In this document: one piece after another, positions 39,024-48,388 of the stretch | Layout: the number at the start of each line of letters is the position of its first letter | Position numbering within the stretch: the stretch's first letter is position 1 | Assembly: GCF_006517175.1 (NCBI RefSeq) | Contig: NZ_CP041186.1 | Span: forward strand, 558,001 to 622,000 | Direction of reading: 5' to 3' | DNA: 64,000 nucleotides | Source of the DNA: Persicimonas caeni | GTDB taxonomy: Bacteria > Myxococcota_A > Bradymonadia > Bradymonadales > Bradymonadaceae | Translations under genes and position numbers: made by a program | Notes under the pieces: generated by a model | Told to the model about the DNA's origin: nothing | What the model saw: only the letters and a program-made list of their open reading frames with translations | The model's database searches: none

Positions 39024-41858
39024 TCACTGGTAGGTAAAGCCGACCAAAAAGATGTCCCCGTTGTTGTCCGACGTCAGGCCGCCCTGCCCGAAGTCGATCC
39101 CGTTGCGATGCACGCCCGCCATGACGGGGACGCCATCGGAGGTGAACAGCGCCGAGGAGACCTGGTTCGCGTCGTTGGTCCCGTAGAAGTCGCTCCACTC
39201 GAGCGCGCCCGACTCGTCGAAGACGGCGGCGAAGATATTGGTGTCGTAGGTCGCCTGGCTCGTCACGCTCTGGCCGCCGAACTCGACCGTGCGGGTGAAG
39301 TCACCGGCGACGAACACGTTGCCCCACGCATCGACCGCGGTCGCCACGGCCATGATCTGGCCGTTGACCTTGCGGCCGATGACTTCGCTCAATCGGTGGG
39401 CTCCGGCTGAATCGTAGCCGACCAACACGAGGGCCTGATCGCCGCTGCTACCGACGAGTCCACCGCCAAAATCGACCGTGTCGAGGATCTGGCCGGCGAA
39501 GAACACCCGGCCGAGCGGGTCGACGGCGATGGCCGTGTCGTTCGCCGGCATCTGGAGGCTATGGCCGAACGATTTGCTCCAAGTGTGATTGCCGCTGGCG
39601 TCGAGTTGCACCAACACCGCGCCGCCCTGCGCCAGCGTACCACCGCCGAAGTCGACCGCGGAGTCGGTCATGCCGGCAAAGACCACCCCGCCCTGCGGGG
39701 TCGTGGCGAGGGTCCACACGGCATCCATATACTGGCCGCCGAAGCTCTTGCTCCAACGATGGTTGAACGCCGAATCGAAGCTCGCCACGAAGATGTCGCT
39801 CATCCCGCCGAGGGCGCTGCTCGTCAGGGTCGAGCCGCCCAGGTTGATCGAGCCCTCGAAGTTTCCGGCCAAAAAGACATTGCCCGAAGCGTCGATCTCG
39901 AGTTCGACCACGGTCACCGGATCTCCCGATGAGTAGGTGATCGTGTGGTGACTCACATAGTTTCCGCCGGCATCGAAGACGGCCAACACGGCTGCGCCGT
40001 TCGAGCCGGTGGTGACCTGCACCCCATCGAGCAGGAAGTCGCCGAACGCCGAGCCGACGACGACCGTCCTGTCGGCCGGATCCACGGCCAGCGCATGGAT
40101 ATTGAAGTTATGTTGCTCGGCGAGGGTCTTGCTCCAGCGATAGTTGCCGGCGGCATCGAAGCTGGCCAGCCACGTTCCGTAGTCTGGCTGGCTACCGCCG
40201 AACTCCAATTGGTCGGTGGTCTGCCCGCCGATGACCACGTTTCCGGAGGAGTCGGCGGCCATGGCCATGACGCTGTCATGTTGATACGAGGCAAAGCTCT
40301 TGCTCCACTGCGTCGCCGGGCAGCGTGACGCGCAGTTTTGCCAATGGCCCATCGGGTTGAGGATGGCCGTGGCGGTGCAGGACACCTGGGTTTGGCAGAA
40401 GTTCAGGCACGAGAGCTGTTCGTCCCCGGCGCAAATCTCGGCGCCGTCGTCGCACCCTCCGCAGAAGGACCCGCCGCAGGTGCTCGTCTGACAGGCATCG
40501 TTGAAGAAGCTGGCGTCGCAGCCGGCCCCGAAGCCGTCGGCGCTGAAGCTCACCTCGACATCGTTCGACGACCCGTCGGCCAGCTCGACCGAGCTCGTAT
40601 GACTCCCCGCACGCGACGGCGAGCAGTAGGCGAGCATATACGTCGCGCCGATGCGCGCGATGATGGCGTCGGCCACGGCCTCCAGGTTTGTGCTCAGCGA
40701 CGGGACGTCGGTGTCGGTGACCCAGCGGTCGTCCCCGAGCAAGGTAGCCAGCTTGGTGCGGTCCTGGGCTGCGCCCTGCAGCGCGACGCCCATCGTCTGC
40801 ACCGTGGGCGTGTCGGGGCTCTGCGCATCGTAGGCGCGTGCGTCGTCGACCTCGGCGGTCACGGTCGCCGCGTCGGCGTAGCCGGCGGTGTCCTGCCCGG
40901 CGCTCAAGACGACCAGGTACCCCGAGGTCGCCATGCCCTGCTCGCTCACGTCCATCGCCTGCTTTTGATGACTCTGGAGGTTGCCGATGGCGGTGCTGAC
41001 CGCGCCGTTGAGGTTGGTCGCGCCGGTGTCGAGGCCCGTCAGGGCGAAGGCATCGCCCAAGAAGGCCTTGATTCGCACGCTGTCGCGCAGGGGGAGTTGC
41101 TTGGTAGAGATAAGCCCATTGGAGCCGTCGAAGAGTTCGACGCCCACCCAGACGTTGGTCACCCCGGTCTGGGCCACCAGCTTGTCGATGAACGCTTCGG
41201 CGGCGGCTTGGAGCTCGGCTTTGTGGCTCTGGGCTTGGCCGGACAGGTCGATCAGCAGCGTCACGTAGACGCGATGCGCCCGGTCCTGCAACATGCTGCT
41301 GGCGGGCTGGACGACCAGGTTGCTGCCGTCCTCGGCGATGACGAACGAGGTCTCGTCGAGGTCGGCGACCGGCGCGTTCGTGTAGCAGTCCTCGGCGGCG
41401 AAGAGCGTGGTCACGGTCGCAGGCTCGGCGCCCGCGCCCCACAGCGGGGACAGACGTGTGCACGGCGCGGGCTCGACGTCGGCTGCGTCGGCGTCTGCTG
41501 CGTCGGTCGCGTCGGTCGTATCGGCGGCGTCAGTCGCGTCGCTCACATCGGCGGCATCGGCCACGTCGGAGACGTCGCTCGCGTCGAGCTCATCGGCGTC
41601 CGAAGCGTCGGGGCCGACATCGGCCTCGGAGGTGTCCGACCCGGCGTCGAGCGCGGCGGCCGTGCGGTCGACGCAGACGCCTCCGCCGCGCACCAGAAGC
41701 CCACCACTCTGCACGCAGGTCTGTCCCCCCTCGCAGTCGTCATCGGAGCTGCAATTCGACGCATCGGAGAGCGTACAGCCGGAGACGAGGCTCGCCGCGG
41801 CCACCACCACGAGGATCAAAAGATGGACTCGCGCCCACAACATCTTGCACACACACAT
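39024..41858 (-). CDS. VWA-domain lipoprotein with beta-propeller repeats
   Basis: 944 residues. The lipoprotein signal ends 'AASLVSGC'. A Cys motif ('CSSDDDCEGGQTCV') and a long Asp/Ala-rich linker (about 75-130) follow. A von Willebrand A domain (about 185-400) has a MIDAS-like 'VTLLIDLSGQAQS'. A Cys-rich region (about 420-520) includes 'CGGSFCGGCDDG'. The last 400 residues hold SBBP-type beta-propeller repeats ('GNYRWSKTLAEQH', 'GNVFLAGNFEGSINLGG', 'GNVFVAGDFTRTVEFGG', each with the D-x-x-G-N-V-x-[FV]-[AG]-G motif). It is probably surface-exposed, for adhesion or sensing. An ATG at 41858 with AAGGA nearby starts it. The DLSGQ sequence lacks the second serine of the classical DxSxS. Confidence 0.85.
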   Translation of the reverse strand: MCVCKMLWARVHLLILVVVAAASLVSGCTLSDASNCSSDDDCEGGQTCVQSGGLLVRGGGVCVDRTAAALDAGSDTSEADVGPDASDADELDASDVSDVADAADVSDATDAADTTDATDAADADAADVEPAPCTRLSPLWGAGAEPATVTTLFAAEDCYTNAPVADLDETSFVIAEDGSNLVVQPASSMLQDRAHRVYVTLLIDLSGQAQSHKAELQAAAEAFIDKLVAQTGVTNVWVGVELFDGSNGLISTKQLPLRDSVRIKAFLGDAFALTGLDTGATNLNGAVSTAIGNLQSHQKQAMDVSEQGMATSGYLVVLSAGQDTAGYADAATVTAEVDDARAYDAQSPDTPTVQTMGVALQGAAQDRTKLATLLGDDRWVTDTDVPSLSTNLEAVADAIIARIGATYMLAYCSPSRAGSHTSSVELADGSSNDVEVSFSADGFGAGCDASFFNDACQTSTCGGSFCGGCDDGAEICAGDEQLSCLNFCQTQVSCTATAILNPMGHWQNCASRCPATQWSKSFASYQHDSVMAMAADSSGNVVIGGQTTDQLEFGGSQPDYGTWLASFDAAGNYRWSKTLAEQHNFNIHALAVDPADRTVVVGSAFGDFLLDGVQVTTGSNGAAVLAVFDAGGNYVSHHTITYSSGDPVTVVELEIDASGNVFLAGNFEGSINLGGSTLTSSALGGMSDIFVASFDSAFNHRWSKSFGGQYMDAVWTLATTPQGGVVFAGMTDSAVDFGGGTLAQGGAVLVQLDASGNHTWSKSFGHSLQMPANDTAIAVDPLGRVFFAGQILDTVDFGGGLVGSSGDQALVLVGYDSAGAHRLSEVIGRKVNGQIMAVATAVDAWGNVFVAGDFTRTVEFGGQSVTSQATYDTNIFAAVFDESGALEWSDFYGTNDANQVSSALFTSDGVPVMAGVHRNGIDFGQGGLTSDNNGDIFLVGFTYQ

Positions 41859-41977
41859 CGTTCTTGTCCTTAGGAGAGAGCTTCGGCCGCGCCAGGGAGG
41901 AGCAGCCGATCTCAGCCATCAGAGAATGCGCACAAGATACAGAACGGGAGTCCTATGTACCAGTGAATTATGGGAGT

Positions 41978-42499
41978 TTATTGCTTGGCGCCGAGGCGTG
42001 CCCGCGGGCCCAGATGGATGCGCTCCATCTCGAACTCGCCGGTGTCTTCGTCGACGTAGAGCAGCGCGGCGAAGCGTTGGTCGTGGAAGCCCACGCGGCC
42101 GCAGGCGCCGGGGTTGATCCACAGGGCGCCCTTGACGCGGCCGACCACCGGGATGTGGCTGTGGCCGCAGATGAACACGTCGGGCCTCTCGCGGGCGAGG
42201 AGCTCGCGGGCGGCTTTGCGGGGTCGGCTGGGAGAGCCGGCGATGTGGCGCATGGCCACCTTGCGGGGGCCGACGTCGAAGACGACCTCTTCGGGGTAGA
42301 AGCGAAGCTCGCCGCCGTCGATATTGCCTTTGACGACCTGGACGGGGGCGAGTTCTTCGAGCTGGTGGACGACGTCTTCGGTGCCGATGTCGCCGGCGTG
42401 AATGAGAAGGTCGACGTCTTTATCGCGGAAGACGTCGACCAATTCGGGGTCGAGCCACCCGTGGGTGTCGGAGAGAATGCCGAGAGTGATGTTGCCCAT
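41978..42499 (-). CDS. Metallophosphoesterase, YfcE/MJ0936-type
   Basis: 173 residues with the calcineurin-like phosphodiesterase motifs: 'GILSDTHG' (D-x-H), 'LIHAGDIG' (GD), 'VVKGNID' (GN; the usual H is replaced by an I-D), 'AMRHIAG' (the His of the G-H-x position; the usual T-H-G is changed) and 'FICGHSHIP' (GHxH). Most metal ligands remain; the GN(H/C)D and THG motifs are variant. It is a single-domain, soluble enzyme that could hydrolyse phosphodiesters such as cAMP-like or other nucleotides. It follows the RNA-polymerase-like fusion gene after 91 bp on the same strand. The ribosome site is weak. Confidence 0.85.
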   Translation of the reverse strand: MGNITLGILSDTHGWLDPELVDVFRDKDVDLLIHAGDIGTEDVVHQLEELAPVQVVKGNIDGGELRFYPEEVVFDVGPRKVAMRHIAGSPSRPRKAARELLARERPDVFICGHSHIPVVGRVKGALWINPGACGRVGFHDQRFAALLYVDEDTGEFEMERIHLGPRARLGAKQ

Positions 42500-42590
42500 G
42501 CTTATTTCGTCGAGCTGCGAGACCTGTCAGAGGTGACGTACTTGTGGCGTGACACCGAGATTCGATGCCACACCACTAGTCTCGCTCGAC

Positions 42591-44993
42591 TCATCGAGCA
42601 AGTCGGATGCGGTCGCGCTCGGCGACGTGGCCGTGTTGCTCGTAATAAGCCTCGAGCAAGTCGAGGATGCGCTCGGGGGTCTCGTCGAGCTCGGAGCTGC
42701 GCGCCAGCTTGACGATCTCGCGGTCGCGGCTGGACATATGCTCCAGAATCTCGGCGTCGCTGCCCTCGGGCACGTACAGCGAGTCGGGCAGCCGAAGCAG
42801 GCGACCCTCTTCGGCGCTTCGCGTCAGCGAGCCGAAGACCGCCGAGTCCGAGCCGCCGTAGCCGTACTGAGAGCGCAGCTCACTGCGGACCTCGCGGGGG
42901 TAGGCGGCGCCGTAATCGCCCACGATCTGGCCGATGGCGGTGCGCAGCACGTGCTGGCTCTCGCTGCCGATGTCGCGGGCGACGAGTTCGCCGGGGCCGC
43001 AGACGACACGGTCGTCTTCGCGAAGCAGGCCCCACAGGAGTCCGGAGCCGTGGTCGCGAATCGACAGGGAGCGCGCCTCGGGCAGGTCGGCCAGCTCTTC
43101 GAGCAGGTCGTTGCACGACATGGGCGTGCCGTCCTCGGGCAGCATGTCGTGGACGGCGTCGAGCAGGCGACGACGGCGGTTTTCGCTCAGGCCCACGAAG
43201 TCGAGGTGCACGAAGCGGTTGTTGCCCATGTTGAGCGAGAACGGCGCCGACAGCAGCGTCGTGTAGATCGACATACGGTGGTAGTCGATGCCCTCGGGCA
43301 GCCGGTCGATGACGTCTTCGACGGTGAGCGGGTTCTGAGCGTCGGCCAGGACCGCTTCGACGCGGTCGGCCAGGGTCTTGCCGCTCTCCTCGAAGGTCTC
43401 GGCGTGGGCGACCAGGTAGGTGTTCTTGAAGGTGAGCACCTCCGGGTGGCGGCTGAGCGAGTCCTTGAGCAGGTAGGGCGTCAGGCCCTCTTTGGCCAGG
43501 CCGGCGTCCTCGAGCTCGCCGAGCAGGTACTTGGTGCTGATCTGGCCGGTCTCGCCTTCGAGCCGGTCGACGCACCACTCGACGACCTCGTTGAGGGTGT
43601 CGCGGCTGACGGGCAGCGCCGAGGCGTGCACGTAGGTGCCGCGCTCGATGGTGTAGATGTCTTCGTGGCGGTGCAGCAGACCGTTGAGCGCGCGCTCGCT
43701 GATCTCGTCGATGCCGTGCTCGTGCTCCTCGCCGACCTCGAGCCGGTCGAGGATCTCCTGGGCGGTCATGGGACGCGCCGCGTCCTCGAGGACGTTGGCC
43801 ACGTGGTCGCTTCGACGCGCCCAGGGGTTGCGCACCGGGCCGGTCTGGCCGATGTCGACCTCCCAAACAACCCAGAACAGCTTGGCCATGGCCTGACGCT
43901 CGAGCTGGATGCCGGCACGCCGGGCGAAGTTTTTGATCTGGTCGTAGGGCAGCGTGGCGCGGCCGGTCTCGACGATCTCGTCGCGCAGGGTGCGCAGCTT
44001 GGTGTCGATCTCGCTCTGATGCAGCGGCGTCAAGAAGACGCCCTGCCAGATGCGGTAGTCGGTCTCGCCGGCGATATGCAGCGCGAACAAAACCTCGCGC
44101 AGATTCTCGATGTCGATATTGTCGCGGATGAGCTCGACGGGCAGAAGCCCGCCGGCGGTCTCGGTCGCCTCGACCAACGGCTCGACCAACACCTCGGCTT
44201 CGGGGCCGAAGCGGTGGGTCAGCGACTCGACCAGGGTGTCGAAGCGCGCCTGGATGGCCTGGAAGCTCACGCCGTAGTCGTCGCCAATCTCGCCGAAGGT
44301 ATCGCCGGCAAAGAAGCGACGCTCGACGATGTCGCGGTCGTTTTCTTCGAGGCTGTCGAGCGCCTGGTCGAGCAACTCGTCGATCGACTGCGGCCGACCG
44401 CGCTCGCCGAATAGGTAGGCCTCGAGCCCCTCGTTGGCGATGGTCTCGAGGATCTCCTCGACGCGGTTGAGCGTCTTGGGGCCGAAGTTCGGCAGCCGGC
44501 TCAGCTCGCCGCGCTCGAAGGAGGCGACGAGATCGCCGATGGAATCGTAGCCCACGCTCTCGAAGGCGCCGCGTGCACGAGTGGGCAGCACGCGCAGCAC
44601 GCGCTCCCAGGGCTCGTCCATGCTCACGCCCATCTTGTCGAGGCGGTCGCTCAGTAGTTGCGTCTCGCTGGCCTCACTTAGTCCATGGGCGTCGAACTCG
44701 AGCTCACGCTGGGCGCGCACCTTCAGGTCGCTGATGACCTCGATCTTTTTGGCACCCACGCCGCGCGCATCGCGCAGCTCTTTGTCGCTCAGCTCGAGCA
44801 ACTCGCCGACCGTGCCCACGTGGAAGCGCTCGAGCACGTTCTGAATCAGACTCGGCGGATTGAGCACGCTGACCGGCACGTAGAACGCACCCTCGGGGAC
44901 TTCGCCGCCGTGAGCGCCGTTGCCTTGGATGTGAAGCGAGCGCTCCTCGCGTGAGGACCCGCCGCTGCTTGACTGCTTATCGCTGGCCGTCAT
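42591..44993 (-). CDS. RNA-polymerase-like multidomain protein (two alpha-CTD-like, sigma region 4-like and winged helices)
   Basis: 800 residues from ATG 44993 (GGTGA eight bases upstream; a GTG at 45005 has no site). Residues 47-95 form a helix-hairpin-helix close to the RNA polymerase alpha C-terminal domain ('TVGELLELSDKELRDARGVG'). Residues 135-190 form a second, stronger copy ('SIGDLVASFERGELSRLPNF' followed by 'GPKTLNRVEEIL'). Residues 205-258 form a sigma-70 region 4-like HTH ('DSLEENDRDIVERRFFAGD' then 'TFGEIGDDYGVSFQAIQARF'). From about 395 onward there are several winged-helix-like units, at least two resembling HARE-HTH ('DAARPMTAQEILDRLEVG' and 'LADAQNPLTVEDVIDRLP'). It has no enzymatic motif and no obvious neighbours. 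DNA binding is likely by inference; whether it binds RNA polymerase is untested. Confidence 0.8.
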   Translation of the reverse strand: MTASDKQSSSGGSSREERSLHIQGNGAHGGEVPEGAFYVPVSVLNPPSLIQNVLERFHVGTVGELLELSDKELRDARGVGAKKIEVISDLKVRAQRELEFDAHGLSEASETQLLSDRLDKMGVSMDEPWERVLRVLPTRARGAFESVGYDSIGDLVASFERGELSRLPNFGPKTLNRVEEILETIANEGLEAYLFGERGRPQSIDELLDQALDSLEENDRDIVERRFFAGDTFGEIGDDYGVSFQAIQARFDTLVESLTHRFGPEAEVLVEPLVEATETAGGLLPVELIRDNIDIENLREVLFALHIAGETDYRIWQGVFLTPLHQSEIDTKLRTLRDEIVETGRATLPYDQIKNFARRAGIQLERQAMAKLFWVVWEVDIGQTGPVRNPWARRSDHVANVLEDAARPMTAQEILDRLEVGEEHEHGIDEISERALNGLLHRHEDIYTIERGTYVHASALPVSRDTLNEVVEWCVDRLEGETGQISTKYLLGELEDAGLAKEGLTPYLLKDSLSRHPEVLTFKNTYLVAHAETFEESGKTLADRVEAVLADAQNPLTVEDVIDRLPEGIDYHRMSIYTTLLSAPFSLNMGNNRFVHLDFVGLSENRRRRLLDAVHDMLPEDGTPMSCNDLLEELADLPEARSLSIRDHGSGLLWGLLREDDRVVCGPGELVARDIGSESQHVLRTAIGQIVGDYGAAYPREVRSELRSQYGYGGSDSAVFGSLTRSAEEGRLLRLPDSLYVPEGSDAEILEHMSSRDREIVKLARSSELDETPERILDLLEAYYEQHGHVAERDRIRLAR

Positions 44994-45466
44994 CTCAAAA
45001 ATCACCTGTGTGAGGAAACTACCCGTGCGGGCTCAACTCCAGTGGGAAGCATGAACATCCCAGCCCATACAAACCCTTCTGTGTAAACCACTAACTCGCC
45101 GTAAATAGTCCGGGTTCGCACCGGCGGACGACGAGTTGCGACCTCACCCGTGGGGCCGGATACCCGACGATCTCCATTGACTTATCAATACCGTATCTTC
45201 AGCGTCTCGACCAGACCCTTTTTAAATTTTCACCACCAACAAGACGAATACAATGGCTTTCCATAAAAGTGGGTATTGGCACCGTTCGCAACTCTCGGGC
45301 GACTACAACACTAAATTATTAACACCGACGGAATCGTCGCACCCGTTAGGGTAGGTCTAAGTTGTGGATGCAGCGTCGCTCGGCGGTGGCTGAGAGCGTT
45401 GAGAATCGCCTCCGATGTAGGTAAGTTGTGGCCCACTTGATGCCACGTGACCCGTGAGGCTTGCCG
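44994..45466. other. Intergenic region between divergent genes, AT-richer than average
   Basis: About 470 bp between the RNA-polymerase-like gene (minus) and a lipoprotein hydrolase (plus). AT content rises in 45180-45330 (for example a stretch with TTTTTAAATTTT and CTAAATTATTAAC), so promoters for both sides are expected here. Two short direct repeats with GTAGGT..AAGTTGTGG occur at 45351-45367 and 45417-45431. No operator, RNA or gene could be recognised. Confidence 0.5.
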
Positions 45467-46705
45467 ATGATGCGTCGATTATTTGTAGTTTTGCTCGCCC
45501 TCGCCCTGTCCAGCGCCGCCTGTGGATCGGAGCCGTCCGAGCAGTCGTCCGACACCGGCCTCAGCCCGGATGTGGGCGCTGACGCCGGTGACGTTTTCGG
45601 TGCCGACGCCGAGGTCGACGCCGGTCCCACTCTGCCCGAGCGACCGTGGCCGGTCGACGAGACGGGCCCCTACAAGGTGGGATTCACCGAGACCTACATC
45701 ACCTACGAGGCCGAAGGCACCGACGAGCCGCGCAATCTGCGACTGGCCGTGTGGTACCCGACCCTCGACACCGACGGCGAGACGGCCGTCTACTACAACC
45801 TGTTCGGCCGCCCGGAGGTCTCGCTGGGAGCCAGCGTGGCGCTCGAGGAGCCGGCTCCCCTGCTGGTCTTCTCGCACGGTAACAGCAGCCTGGCCGAGCA
45901 GAGCTTCTTTATGACGGAGTTCTTCGCCAGCCATGGCTGGATCGTCGCCTCCCCGGACCACACCGGCAATACGCTCCGCGACACCCAGGGCGCCATCGAC
46001 CTGACCGCCGCGGTGTTTCGCCCGCAGGACGTCAGCGCCGTCATCGACCACATGCTCGCCCTGCCCGACGACGACCCGCTGAGCGGACTCGTCTCCGAGG
46101 AGCACATCGCGTTGAGCGGCCACAGCTTCGGCGGCTTCACCACGTTGGCGAGCTCGGGCGCCGGCTTCGCCGTCGACGAGTTGCTGGCCGAATGCGAGCA
46201 AGAGCCCACTGATTTTTGTGAGATTTTCAACGGCAACGACACCTGGACCGACCTGTTCCGCGCCGGCTTTCTGGACGAGCGCATCAAGGTCGCCATTCCG
46301 CAGACGCCGGGCGGCTACGAGGCGTTTCGAGACGGGTTGGCCGACATCGATACGCCCACGCTACTGTTCACTGGCGGCATGGATCGCACGCTTCCGAACG
46401 AAGAAGAAGGCGACCCCATCTGGCAGGCCATGCAAGGCAGCCAACACATCCGCATCAACCTGCCCAAGGGCGGCCACTTCACCTTTTCGAATATGTGCAC
46501 TCTGTTGAGCGGCATCGACCAGATCGACAACGACGGGTGCAACGAGGAGTTCATCGAACCCGAGGCGGCCTTCGACATCATCAACGCCTACTCGCTGGCC
46601 TTTGCCCGCTACCACTTGTTCGACGACCAGTCCGAGGCCGACCTGCTCGACGGCTCCCGCGCGCCGTATGACGGCATGGAGATGAGCTTCAAACCCGCCG
46701 AATAA
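45467..46705 (+). CDS. Secreted alpha/beta hydrolase (PAF-acetylhydrolase/dienelactone-hydrolase-like lipoprotein)
   Basis: 412 residues from ATG 45467 (GAGG seven bases upstream). The lipoprotein signal ends 'LSSAAC'. An Asp/Ser linker precedes a hydrolase domain. 'RLAVWYPT' (strand with W-Y-P), 'PLLVFSHGNSS' (oxyanion), the nucleophile elbow 'ALSGHSFGGFT', 'PTLLFTGGMDRT' (acid) and 'KGGHFTFS' (His) are all visible, in the order seen in platelet-activating-factor acetylhydrolase-like enzymes. Cys residues near 230 and 340 suggest disulfides, fitting an extracytoplasmic location. The substrate is unknown; lipid-ester hydrolysis is an inference. It is transcribed divergently from the RNA-polymerase-like gene. 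Confidence 0.85.
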   Translation: MMRRLFVVLLALALSSAACGSEPSEQSSDTGLSPDVGADAGDVFGADAEVDAGPTLPERPWPVDETGPYKVGFTETYITYEAEGTDEPRNLRLAVWYPTLDTDGETAVYYNLFGRPEVSLGASVALEEPAPLLVFSHGNSSLAEQSFFMTEFFASHGWIVASPDHTGNTLRDTQGAIDLTAAVFRPQDVSAVIDHMLALPDDDPLSGLVSEEHIALSGHSFGGFTTLASSGAGFAVDELLAECEQEPTDFCEIFNGNDTWTDLFRAGFLDERIKVAIPQTPGGYEAFRDGLADIDTPTLLFTGGMDRTLPNEEEGDPIWQAMQGSQHIRINLPKGGHFTFSNMCTLLSGIDQIDNDGCNEEFIEPEAAFDIINAYSLAFARYHLFDDQSEADLLDGSRAPYDGMEMSFKPAE

Positions 46706-46733
46706 ACCGGTCCGGACTGCCGAGTGGATATGA

Positions 46734-47012
46734 TTAGTTGTCGAGGGATTTCGGCCGCGGCAGCGAGATACGCTTGTTCTCGCCGTCGCGGCTCTCGATC
46801 TCGACGTTATCGGCGGTCACCGTCACCGACCACTCCTTCTTGGTCAGCCGCTTGGCGTGCTCGAGCGCGCTCTGCAATTCCCCGATAAAATCGTCATCGG
46901 TCAGACTCTCCAAGTACCCCTTGGCCTGGTCCTCTTGCGAGGTCTGCAGGGTGCTCACATCAGCCGTCTGGACGTGATCGCCGCCCTGCTCTCGTGGTGT
47001 CGTGTTGGACAT
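46734..47012 (-). CDS. Small soluble hypothetical protein
   Basis: 92 residues from ATG 47012 with GGAGG seven bases upstream; an in-frame start 21 bases earlier lacks it. The chain is helical then beta-rich: 'DDDFIGELQSALEHAKRLTKKEWSVTVTADNVEIESRDGENKR'. It is highly charged, has no signal peptide and no family I recognise. It lies 28 bp from the end of the convergent hydrolase gene and 77 bp downstream of the TRAP operon. Confidence 0.6.
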   Translation of the reverse strand: MSNTTPREQGGDHVQTADVSTLQTSQEDQAKGYLESLTDDDFIGELQSALEHAKRLTKKEWSVTVTADNVEIESRDGENKRISLPRPKSLDN

Positions 47013-47089
47013 AATGCTTCCTCCCATCTTCATAGTTGAGTGGGACGACGTGAGGGAGTCTCCCCCCGATTAGCCCCCTGACGAGCTAC

Positions 47090-48388
47090 TTAACCGCCGA
47101 CTAACAATCTGACGAGTGTCAAGGATAGGTCTTCCCAGAATGTGATCACGAGGAGGGTTCCCAACAACAGGAACAGGAAAGGAAGTGCGGTCCGGTACAG
47201 GTAGACCACCGGCTTGTCGAAGGCCAGCGACGAGATAAACAGGTTCAGCCCCACCGGCGGCGTGATGTAGCCAATCTCGAGGTTGGCCAAGAAGATGATG
47301 CCCAGGTGGATGGGGTCGACCCCGTAGTCGGCGGCGATGGGCGTAATCAAGGGCACGACCACCGCGATGGCGCTGAAGATGTCCATCATGCAGCCGACGA
47401 TGAGCAAAAAGACGGTCAGCACGAGAAGGAACGTGGTGCGATCGTCGATGTACTGACGGATGAATTCCAAGATCTGCATCGGCACCTGTTCCTGGACCAA
47501 GTAGTTGGTCAGGCCCATGGCCACGCCCAAGATGACCAGGATCGCGCCGACCATCACCATCGTCTCGTAGATGACCGAGGCGAGGTCGGCGCGGCCGGAG
47601 TCGTCGGGCAGCAGGGTGATGTCTTTGAGGATGAACACCTCGACGATGAGCACGTAGAGCGCCGCGATGGCCGAGGCCTCGGCGATGGTCACAAACCCGC
47701 CGTAGATGCTCACCAGCACCACCACAGGCACCATCACCTCCCACTTCGCCTCCCACAGCGCCGACAGCGCTTCCTTGGGGACGAACTCGATGCGCTCGAC
47801 CTCAGAGCGTTTCGACACGATCATCGCGTAGATGCTGAGCACCCCGACCATCAACGCACCGGGCAGAATGCCGGCCACGAAGAGCTTGTCGACGCTGGCC
47901 ATGGCCACGATGCCGTACAAGATGATGGGCAGTGATGGTGGAAACAGCAGTCCGATGGAGCCGCTGGCGGTGATCAGGCCGTGGCTAAACCGCTCGGGAT
48001 AGCCATCTTGGACCATCATCGGAAAGAGCAGCCCTCCCAGGGCCACGATCGTTACGCCCGAGGCGCCGGTGAAGGTGGTGAAGAAGGCACACGCGGCGAT
48101 GACCACCACCGCCAGGCCGCCCGGCATCCAGCCGAGCACGGCGTTGCTCACGTTGATGAGCCGGTCGGCTGCTTTGCTCTTGGCCATCAAGAAGCCCGAG
48201 AGCGTGAACAGCGGAATGGTGATCAGGTGCGGGCTCGTGGCCAGCTTGTAGTGCTCTTCGGTCAGAACGACGATGCCCGTGTCCGACATCGCAAAGAGAA
48301 CGAGCGCCAGGCCGGCGAGCACCGCGAAGAGCGGGGTCCCCAGCACCGCCAAGACGAGCAAGATGATGCCGATGATGACGAGTGTCAT
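47090..48388 (-). CDS. dctM: TRAP transporter large permease, DctM-type
   Basis: 432 residues with about twelve to thirteen membrane spans. Motifs of the DctM/TRAP-T large subunit are present: 'LITIPLFTLSGFLMAKS' near the N-terminus, 'FFTTFTGASGVTIVALGGLLFPMM', 'LITASGSIGLLFPPSLPIILYGI' (the characteristic S-G-x-x-G-x-x-x-P-P-S), 'GCMMDIFSAIAVVVPLITP' and 'HLGIIFLANLEIGYITPPVGLNLF' (the second conserved P-P-x-G). It is the core sodium-coupled translocation subunit. Its ATG overlaps the stop of the dctQ gene (ATGA), so translation is coupled. Last gene of the four-gene operon. The organic acid transported cannot be deduced. Confidence 0.93.
   Translation of the reverse strand: MTLVIIGIILLVLAVLGTPLFAVLAGLALVLFAMSDTGIVVLTEEHYKLATSPHLITIPLFTLSGFLMAKSKAADRLINVSNAVLGWMPGGLAVVVIAACAFFTTFTGASGVTIVALGGLLFPMMVQDGYPERFSHGLITASGSIGLLFPPSLPIILYGIVAMASVDKLFVAGILPGALMVGVLSIYAMIVSKRSEVERIEFVPKEALSALWEAKWEVMVPVVVLVSIYGGFVTIAEASAIAALYVLIVEVFILKDITLLPDDSGRADLASVIYETMVMVGAILVILGVAMGLTNYLVQEQVPMQILEFIRQYIDDRTTFLLVLTVFLLIVGCMMDIFSAIAVVVPLITPIAADYGVDPIHLGIIFLANLEIGYITPPVGLNLFISSLAFDKPVVYLYRTALPFLFLLLGTLLVITFWEDLSLTLVRLLVGG

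Noticed and set aside
45177-45205. A TTGACT sequence as a promoter for the lipoprotein hydrolase
   Set aside because: No acceptable -10 hexamer lies 15-19 nt downstream, and it is 260 bp from the start codon.
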